Positions 55,628 through 64,000 of a stretch of DNA of 64,000 nucleotides are shown piece by piece. Both the position numbers and the translations under genes were made by a program. Source of the DNA: Heterodera schachtii (Eukaryota; Nematoda; Chromadorea; Rhabditida; Heteroderidae); assembly GCA_023374025.1 (NCBI GenBank), contig SIJG01000116.1, positions 62,834-126,833 of the forward strand, written 5' to 3'. Each line of letters opens with the position of its first letter. The first letter of the stretch is position 1. The notes beneath the pieces were generated by a model that ran no database searches, had not been told where the DNA came from, and was given only the letters and a program-made list of their open reading frames with translations.

Positions 55628-56592
55628 ACTAAAATTTTGGTAAATATCCATCATAGGTCCCAGACTCAAAATTGCATAAAAACACTTTTATAGGTTTTCT
55701 TAGGTGCTGTGAACGATAGAAAAGCTTAAAATTGGGCGCGGCAAAGCGTTTAAACCGGTTTTTGAACCGGTTTAAACTCGAAAATTTGAGTGAAAAGGGG
55801 GGCTCCTGACCTTTTAAAACGTTCAAATTCGGACAAATTAGGTATTATTCGAAAGCTCTTGACGAGCTAAGTCTAAAAATCAAAGAATAAACTCAAACCA
55901 ATGCCATCTAGGCACTGGGACAACTGAGTCCCAATGAAAATGGACACTTCAGTACCGAAAAATAATAAATGGGAAATAACAATTTAAAGGCAAAATTTCG
56001 CAAAAGGGAGCATGCGAAGACCGAGCAAGTAGTGGGGCGAGACGGAGGGCGGAGGAAAAAGTCTGACGAGCGCCACAGGCGGTTGACTGCGGGGGCCCGA
56101 AGGGCCCCCGCCATCAGTCAACCGCCTGCGGATCACGCGCGGACTTCTTCCGGAGCCCGTAGTCTCGCCCCACCTACTGGCCGCCGTAGTCGAGTGTGCG
56201 GCGGTTTTTTAGCGCAATACGCTAAATTCAATCTTTTATATTTGACATTCTTTCCCATTTTCTGACTACTGGTTTAAAAATAGTTTTAACGATTTTGAGG
56301 ACCCATAACATGCGTCGGTTCGACTTAATTCCATGATTTTTAGACTTAGCTCGTTAAGAGCTTTCGAATGATACTAAATTTATTCAAAAATTTTTTATTT
56401 AAAACTCATTTTTGGCTGATTTTTCACTCAAATTTTCGAGTTTTAAACCGGTTCAAAAACCGGTTTAAACGCTTTGCCGCGCAGTTTTTTTGACGGTTTA
56501 GGCGTTTTCAGCACCTAAGAAAACCTATAAAAGTGTTTTTATGCAATTTTGAGTCTGGGACCTATGATGGATATTTTCCAAAATTTTTTTTT
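55628..56592. mobile_element. Foldback element with nested hairpin
   Basis: The left arm (about 55,628-55,885) and right arm (about 56,328-56,592) are inverted copies with ordered matches: ATATCCATCATAGGTCCCAG, ACTCAAAATTGCATAAAAAC, ACTTTTATAGGTTTTCTTAG, GCGGCAAAGCGTTTAAACCG, GTTTTTGAACCGGTTTAAA, ATTCGAAAGCTCTT(A/G)ACGAG. The middle holds GGGACAACTGAGTCCC (55,917-55,932), ACACTTCAGTACC (55,944-55,956) and the GC-rich hairpin of the next entry. No transposase ORF. I could not find a target duplication. A short 98-codon ORF over the hairpin is a composition effect. Confidence 0.8.
56028..56178. repeat. GC-rich nested hairpin
   Basis: Core stem: AGGCGGTTGACTG (56,077-56,089) pairs with CAGTCAACCGCCT (56,115-56,127), and inside it CGGGGGCCC (56,090-56,098) pairs with GGGCCCCCG (56,102-56,110) around a GAA loop, with a 4-base CCAT bulge. 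An outer pair AGTAGTGGGGCGAGAC (56,028-56,043) matches GTCTCGCCCCACCTACT (56,162-56,178) with one extra base. It is extremely GC-rich for this genome and sits at the centre of the foldback element. Confidence 0.9.
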
Positions 56593-59500
56593 TGTCTTTC
56601 AAATACTATTGAAAAATTGGTAAATAGCTAAAAATCCGAGTCCTACTGCTGGAGCTAGGGTTTTTCGTTAGTCTGCCTATTTTACACTTTTCTTAAACAA
56701 AACTTAAATAAATAGTTTCTGTATCAAAATCCTTCAATAGGCGATCATTTATGCCTTTTTTGAACCATAAATGCTAAATTCGAAATTTGGGCTTTCGATT
56801 TTTTGTCCGAGTTCCATTCCGGGATTTGGAATTGTCCGAAATGGATATCGAATTCGTGGTCAGTGAATTAAAAAACGAAAGAAATTTGTTTTTATGACAA
56901 TAAAATTTTCACTGACGCATTTTCTACTGACGTTTTTTCCACTGACGCATTTACCGGGCTCCCTACTCACGCCCCCTAACTCTCAACATAAAGCTTTAAG
57001 AACTAATTTTTGTGCATTTTATTTGAATTTTCGGGAAAATAATACAATTAATAGTTCTAATTTTTTCATTTATTTTAAGTGATTTTTTGCTTTAAATATT
57101 TTCTTTATTTAACATTAATTTATGTATTTACTTTATTTACAAATGTTTGGGTTTTCATTAACTTTAAAATATTTGATGACTTCATACAAATAAATTACTT
57201 GAAATTTCTTAATTTATACATTTTTGCATCTTTTTAATTGCTTATTTTATTAAAAATTTGTTTATTGTTTATGTACGCTTTTATGTGAATATTAGGCTGT
57301 TTATTACTATTTAATTGTTGTTGTTATAATTCAACGGTCGCATTTTCTCGTCCTTGTTCTTCTCGTTTTCAAATACTCAACCAGCTATAGATTTTTTGCT
57401 TGTGTATATGCGTTGTTTTTGCTTGAAATTTGTAATAATATTCTTTTTCAATTATTGTTTATATTTTTCTCACTAATATATTGATTAATAAATTTTTTAT
57501 ATACTTTTAATTTGTTCATATATTTATTTTATGAGTAATTGTTAACTTTTATTTAATGATCATATATAAACTCGGATTTCACTCTTTCATAAAAAATCTT
57601 CTTCCCTTAACTATTAATTGTATCGTTGACTATAATTAAATAACTCTTTCTTTAATTAAAGCCTCGAATATAGAATTTTTATTTGATATTATTTAAGATT
57701 TGTTTTCTTTTAAATAAAATTAGGAATATATATTTTTATATTATTTCAGATGTATGTAATCTTAAGTTATTTTTTTATATTAATTTATTCATATCTTGCA
57801 TGACAGCAATTCCCCTTTTCAACATACTTTGACAGTCTCAATTCGACAATTTCATATTAAATGTTAATAAGATGCAATTTAATACACCTTGAAATGTAAA
57901 TATATTAATCACTTAATTAAATATTAATTTATTTGAATTGAGATTTTAATAGACAGAAATATTAGTTTTTTTTTACTTTATATATAAATTAAAATCATTT
58001 TTTAAGTAGAATGTTAATTTATCATTTTTCAGTTCAAGCCTTTATATTAGTTTCAAGCTCAGTTCTAAACCCATGATATTTTGTTTGTCGAAGCAACAGT
58101 TCAACAAATGCACATTAATTTTCCATCATTTATTTTTAATTTTTATCAAATTTTCAATTTTAATTTGTCTACTTATTTTGTTGATTTAATGGATAAGCTT
58201 TTTTAATGGAATACATTTCTTCTTTGTTTTTAAATATCTAACATTTTTCACTAGTACAATTCTTATTATAGGTATATCGTTTGTATGAATCGTCAAACGA
58301 TTCAACAATTATATTTTTAAGTATTTCAAAACTTTTTTTTAAAGTTTTTCTGTTTTTTCGTTTACTTTCATTTTTCAATCACAAACCAATCTATAGTCTA
58401 AAAATGCATTTCCTAAAAAGAAAAAATTCATGATAATGGAAAGCTCTTTTTATTTTTTCGACTTCAAATTTATAAATAACATACATATGTTATTTTCTAA
58501 TTTATTATTCTCATTTCACATATATCCATGTTAGTTTTAAATTTTTGTGAAATTTTTCTATTTTAAAGAATATAAATTAATATAATTTTTTCTATTAAGC
58601 ATACGGAAATTATCACATTTTCACCACAACAATGAGCAATTCATACAAACTTTTATAAAAATAAATATTTATGAATTGCTTATAAAATTATTTAGTTTAA
58701 AATTATTTTATTTTTTTCATTTGCAAAATTCATATTAAAAAGTATAGATAGTTTGGTCCGAGCCGGGTACTATTTATAAAAACTATTTATTAAAAATGCA
58801 GTTGATAAACTTTATCTATTTAAATAATAGTGCTGCCATGATTTTTATCACAATAATTCTTACATTTTATTTAACCAATTATATAACAAAATGATTTAAA
58901 GAATATCTTTACGCAGAGATTATAATATTTGGCTTTTTAATCTATTCCTAATTAGTTTGCATTCAGTGTTTCCTTGTAGTTTATTAAATTTTTTCAAACA
59001 AAATAACATATGAAATGGAGCCAAATAATTACTAATAATCGGTTTATGCATTAATTTTTAAACTCATTTGAAATAGGAAGTTAGCGATCCATTTATATTA
59101 AAATAAATGTTAAAGTTTCAATTTAGTAATTTTATTGTATAATATTTTTTTTTCTATTTTTTTGACTGAAATTATCATAGTCCTCATTAATTATTACAAA
59201 TGATTTATCAGCATTATTTGCTTTTTAATTTGTCTTTATTAGTAAATTAGAAAAATAAATGTTGATAAATTGTGATCGATGCTTTTCTTTATGCAGTTAA
59301 AAAATGTCCTATTTTATTAAAATTGTTGTTAGTGTTTAACTTGCTGCAGAGAAATTAAAGCACTCCATTCTTATTTTATCAAATATAATTTATTTCATTT
59401 TGTCTTTAGTTTTTTGTTTTTTTCTAATCGTTCAAATTTTGTCTTCTTATCATAAATGTAGTTGTTTAATTTATTTTTTTTTTTTTTTTTTGCAATTTTT

Positions 59501-59884
59501 CGAGATAATAATTTTTTTCACTTTTATTTTTTCAAAATTCATTTTGCGATGATAAAGCAAGCTTTTCAATCTTTTTCTTATCATTTTATTTTGATTAAAG
59601 TATTTCTGCACTTTCGCATAAGAAAGATTACTTCTCCTGCTTTCTTAACAATTATCTCAATTTCATATCGGTGTTTTCATCGTCAAATCTCTTTCTTTTA
59701 TAGTATTTTTATATTTCAAAATATTTTAATTAAAATTTAATATTTAACTCTAATTTTAATTAGAAAATTGTGTACAAAAATTTATTTGTCAATTTGCAAA
59801 GATTAAGTAATTAATTGTTTGGTTGGCCGTGTAATAATAATTTAGTAAAATATTTAATATATTTAAAAAAAGAATTAACCTGTC

Positions 59885-60610
59885 TTTTAATATTAATGAT
59901 AAATAAGCATTTTGAGTTTAAATTCGTTTATTTTAATTTGTATTAATTTTGCATGATTTTTATTTGTAATAATTTTATAAAATAATTTAGATCTTTTAAG
60001 CTTTTATAATTTTTTTAATAGATCATAAAACTCCTGTTTTTTTAACTTAAGCATTTCATTATGATTTATGTCTGTTGTATATTTTTGTACTGTTCAGACA
60101 CTTTGCAGATTATTTCTTATTTTCAAATTTGCCCAAAGCAATTTTTCTCCAACTCGGCCAGCTAATTTTCTTTCATCAATAACATATTATATTTTTCTTC
60201 AATTATATTTATCTTATATAAGTGGTTTTTGTCATAAATATATTATTTTAGCATGTTAAATTATCAATTAATAATGTGCTTTAATTATTTTACAATAATT
60301 ATGTGAGTTTTAAGGTCTGAAGTGCTAACTTAAAACCTAAGATAACTTTTTACTGAAGTTTGGTTTTTTTTTAAATTGTATATTATTTGAAATAATCCAT
60401 TTCATCATAAAGTTTTTTAAGTAAATTTATTTAGATTTGGTCATATATTATTGATAAATAAAATTTCTAATTAAAAAAACGATCTAAGATTATCACAATT
60501 TCTTTTCATGTATTTATTTTTTAGTTTCATTTGTTTTTAATGTGATTTATTTTCATTTTGTTTATTTGGTTAGGATAAAAACATATGGCAAATTTTAAAT
60601 AAGAAAATTG
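59885..60610. repeat. Long inverted repeat arm, partner 42,985-43,735
   Basis: See the partner arm. The match runs from about AAATAAGCATTTTGAGTTTA at the left to TAGGATAAAAACATATGGCA at the right. Divergence is scattered, so the duplication is old. Confidence 0.85.
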
Positions 60611-61382
60611 TTTAAAATCTAAAAGATTTTCAACCTTTCCCCCTTTCCTTGTTGAATTAACTTTTTATTTGTAAAAGCTTAGCGGAACTAATAAATATTT
60701 GGATAAAACCATTCCGGGGAAATATAATAATTATTTGAGGAAAATTAAACTTTTTAAATTTTTTGTTTTGAACAATTTTTAAGTGTACTTGGATTTCACA
60801 AATTTTCCCCGTTATGTACTTGGAAATTGGAATGCTTGTACTTGGAAAATGAACTTGGTAGGATCCGAAACCCTATCTTAAACCCAATTTATTTATTTTA
60901 ATTTGGGATCTTTTTATTAGTAGATTTTCAATTTTATATTATAAGTTAAAATATTTTATTTCTAATGAAAAAATTTATATTTTATGTAATTTGTTTATTT
61001 CTATCTAGTTACGCCATAAGTTAATCTCTTTATCTTTTAAATAGTCGTCACTTCATTAATTCTTTAATTTGATCATTTGATTTCATTACTCATTATTTTT
61101 TGTTTTTCGTTGTATTACTTTAGATATTTAATTTCGTTTTATTATTTATTTTTTTGAAAATATGAAAATGAAAGAATTCATTAAATTTTGATATTATAAA
61201 CCCATGACATTGAAAACCAGACGTTAACGATTGCTCCGTTTGGTGCTCCGAGTGTTTCTGTTATAAATTTCAAAGTTTTAAAAAATATTGTTAAGTTTTC
61301 TCATCTTTATTAAAATGAAGTTAATTTATTGTATCTTTTGTTTGTTTTTTTAATTATATAAATGAATTTTTTAGTTTATATT

Positions 61383-61440
61383 TATGCAGCTTTGATTAAT
61401 GCTTTATGCATCGGTGATGCTCGAACCTCGCGGCTTTGAA
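61383..61440. repeat. Dispersed repeat family, partial copy
   Basis: Contains GCAGCTTTGATTAATGCTTT, ATGCATC, GATGCTCGAACCTCGCGG and TTTTGA-like sequence, matching the last block of 13,455-13,660 and 22,285-22,440. Confidence 0.6.
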
Positions 61441-61869
61441 GTTCTTTTTCCTTTTGTGGCGGATGGTTTATGTACTCCCAAATTTATTTCATTTTTACTA
61501 CTTTTAGCCCCACTCTCTTTTCAAAAAAATAACGCGGGTAAACCGATGTTTTTTTATTCTTATTATAATTTAGTTTTATATATTTTTTCAAATCAGATTA
61601 ATTTTAAAATTATTTTGCTTTTACTATAAAAGATTTTCAATTATAAATACTTTAATTAATATTTTAAAATGCATTTTGTCATTTCGCTGAATCTTTTTCT
61701 TAAATAAAGATTTTATTTATTTAATTAAATATTTTAATACGTTAATATTAACTGTTTAGGAAGAAAAATTACTTACGTATCCCCTTAAGGGTTAACGTTG
61801 GGATTTATTTTTATTATTTTGTTTAAAATAGTGTGCCCTCTCTGTGGGCGAGACTTATATCGCCTCCGT

Positions 61870-62092
61870 AGCTTGTACAACAATTATTTCTCTCTATAGC
61901 TTTATAATGATATATTTTTAATTATATTAAGCATACTTGACGTATTTCAAACTTTCAGTTTTATAATTTGTATTAGAATTTTTTACTTTTTTTTCAACGT
62001 AAAATATATTTTAATTAAGAAAATAGATCTATTTATTATTTAATATACAAATTTCATTCATATTCTTTATGTGGGTTTTTAGTGTTATTTGA
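61870..62092. repeat. Un-inserted paralogue of the Gypsy target segment
   Basis: Matches 14,530-14,766 in order (ACAACAATTATTTCTCTC, ATACTTGACGTATTTCAAAC, TTTCAGTTTTATAAT, TTTTTAGTGTTATTT). Here the last word continues into GATTTAGCGCAATTC instead of an LTR. Confidence 0.6.
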
Positions 62093-64000
62093 TTTAGCGC
62101 AATTCTATCATTTACTTGCTCATGATTCCGACTCACAACCATACAACCATTTTTGTCTTTTACATTTTTCAACAGATCAATAAGTTAATCTGTTGCTGTT
62201 TAATGTCTGTTTATTAATAGTTTCAAAATAAATTATGTTTTTTAATAAATAAAAAATTTCCTTTATTTATTCAAAAATTAGAAATTCTTTTTAAAAATAA
62301 AAATAAGGAATTTGAAATCTAATTTATTTTTGAATTCTTGATTCTCTTTATCCTCTCGCTGCCGACGCAGGATCAATAAAAGAAGTTTTCATCTATCAGT
62401 TTCATTTAAGCTCGTTTTTATTTAAAGCAAAAATTAATAGATTTTTGATCAATTAAGAAAAATTGCTTTAATTAAATTTATCATTCTATATCTGTAATTT
62501 CTAATTTAAGCTAAGAAAAATAAATTTTTATATCTTGAAATTAAGTAATATTTTTAAGGTAAAATATTAAAAAAAAAGGTAGTTTATCTATTTTTCAATT
62601 AGGGTATCAATATTAATTTTCAAGCTTTCAGGCTGCAAGGATTTATTTTGTTATTTTTTCTTCTTGAAAAATGAAGCTGTCTATCCACTTTACAGGTTGG
62701 TATTATTTGTCTTTGTTAATTTGTCAGAGGTTGTATTTTTGGGTCAATATTGCTTTTAAGAGGCAAAACTCTGTGATTTAATGGCATTTTGGGTTTTTTA
62801 ATCGCTTTTACTAACATTAATTGTCAACAAATTGATATTAAAAATATATATATACTTTTATTTTCATTAAATATTAATTGTATTTTCATTAGATATTAGT
62901 TTTATTTCTATTTTGAACTTTTAAAATAATAGTAAAATTCCGTCAAAAATGTGTGTATCAAAAACAATTCTCACTTATTATTTATCTTGTAGCAACAGGT
63001 ATGAATAAGTTAAAGATCCGAATCCCGAATCCAAATCATTTTTTTTTGTATTAAAATTATTATTTATGTTGATATATAAAAGCATTTTTTTTCACGATGT
63101 ATGGAGGATTATATTCCATTGGGTTTGTTTCCAATTTCTAAAATATTTAAATTTTGTGTGATTTATCATACGTTTATTCACAACAATTAATTGTTGGACT
63201 TGTAGTGTCTCATTTATTTAAAAAGTTTTACAACATTATAAATATTTAATTATTAATGTATTAGTTTGTATTTATAAAAAAGTATATTTAATTTTTTCAA
63301 TGATTTCTTTTCAAAATCAATTTTTTATTTTATTTTTTGCGTTTTTAACGAGATAATGCAACTACTATTATTATCTTTTATTTATTTTAATTATTTACCA
63401 ATACAAGTCTTGTTTTATTTATTTTTCTAAAATTTTTGTATTTTATATTTAAACCATAAATATTGATTTTAGCACGAAGATGTATTTCGATTGCTATTAC
63501 TAGCTTCTTTTTTCTTTGTATGAAAGTCTGTATTTCTTTTTTAAAATGTTTATGAATAAAATACATGACCAAAAACAGAACTCTTTTATTTAAAAAGTAT
63601 TTAAATTCTGATTTTTGATTTATATTCTTGAAATTCACGGTACCATGCAGCATTCAGAATTCACATAAAACACTTTTTTGTCCGTCAGAAGTGACCACTT
63701 TATTTTTATTTGAACACTGTGACTATATTTTTAATAATAACTTTATTTGTTATTTCGATTAGTTTTTATTAATTTATTATTAGATGTAATTTCAAAACTT
63801 ATATAAATTAACAATCATTTGTTTCAATTAAACAGATTATTCGTAATGCTAAATAGATTATTAAAATGAACCAATTTAAGTTATTTTGATATTTTTGATA
63901 TTTAATCAAATTCATTTTTCACCAAATATTTAATTTTTTTGACAAATATGTTAGTTTTATTTAGGTTTTAGAAATTTTTTTATGTTCTTGCTATTATTAT

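Larger units (their letters stand above)
56593..64000. other. AT-rich, T-biased non-coding region
   Basis: No gene recognised. It includes the second arm of the long inverted repeat, one copy of the CTCGAACCTCGCGG family (61,383-61,440) and the un-inserted paralogue of the Gypsy target segment (61,870-62,092). A patch at 60,780-60,880 repeats GTACTTGGAAA three or four times. ORFs are short, AT-driven and without motifs. Confidence 0.65.

Noticed and set aside
55908..56265. ORFs of 68 and 98 codons over the GC-rich hairpin
   Set aside because: Self-complementary DNA yields long frames on both strands; no domain.
1..64000. CRISPR arrays, rRNA, riboswitches, bacterial-type operons
   Set aside because: None seen; the tandem arrays lack unique spacers of constant length and the DNA is clearly eukaryotic.

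Overview
The window is about 64 kb of very AT-rich, gene-poor eukaryotic DNA with two virus-like mobile elements in it. The best guess for the host is a nematode, perhaps a plant-parasitic tylenchid (Meloidogyne/Heterodera type). This rests on the low GC, on a Ty3/Gypsy element resembling the nematode K02A2.6 group, on a Maverick integrase of the C. elegans F54H12.3 type, and on the many short GC-rich tandem repeats. It is an inference. No rRNA, tRNA, CRISPR or convincing intact host gene was found.

Layout. 1-14,766: T-rich non-coding DNA built partly from old diverged repeats. 14,767-19,999: a complete-length Ty3/Gypsy retrotransposon on the minus strand, with 330-bp LTRs differing at one base and a 5-bp target duplication, but with gag-pol broken by two in-frame TAG codons and two single-base losses. 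20,005-26,500: more T-rich repeat DNA, with a GC-richer composite insertion at about 22,722-24,276 that carries hairpin repeats. 26,534-29,215: a (GA)n tract and a mixed island with weak short ORFs and several tandem repeats. 29,220-36,060: A-rich non-coding DNA.

36,118-about 40,745: a truncated Maverick/Polinton (virus-like DNA transposon). On the minus strand it encodes, in order, a zinc-ribbon protein, a packaging ATPase, a small basic Polinton protein, a second conserved Polinton protein (with an in-frame TAG), an integrase, and the first 37 codons of a penton-like minor capsid protein. The rest (capsid, protease, PolB) is absent. Divergently, on the plus strand, lies an intronless gene for a 182-residue TATA-box-binding protein (TBP). 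Most genes of the element have a TATA-like sequence about 20-50 bp before the ATG. A mobile element that brings its own TBP together with TATA-type promoters is the most interesting thing in the window. The genes suggest a virus-like unit: integration (integrase), genome packaging (ATPase), virion proteins, and its own promoter-recognition factor.

40,746-43,740: A-rich DNA, part of which is an inverted copy of 59,885-60,610. 43,753-44,654: a (CT)n tract next to a broken gag fragment of a second Gypsy element. 44,655-64,000: T-rich repeat DNA containing a foldback element with a 10-bp target duplication (50,084-51,008; an empty paralogous site is visible near 47,240) and a second foldback element with a nested GC-rich hairpin (55,628-56,592). 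Composition and strand bias were judged by eye.
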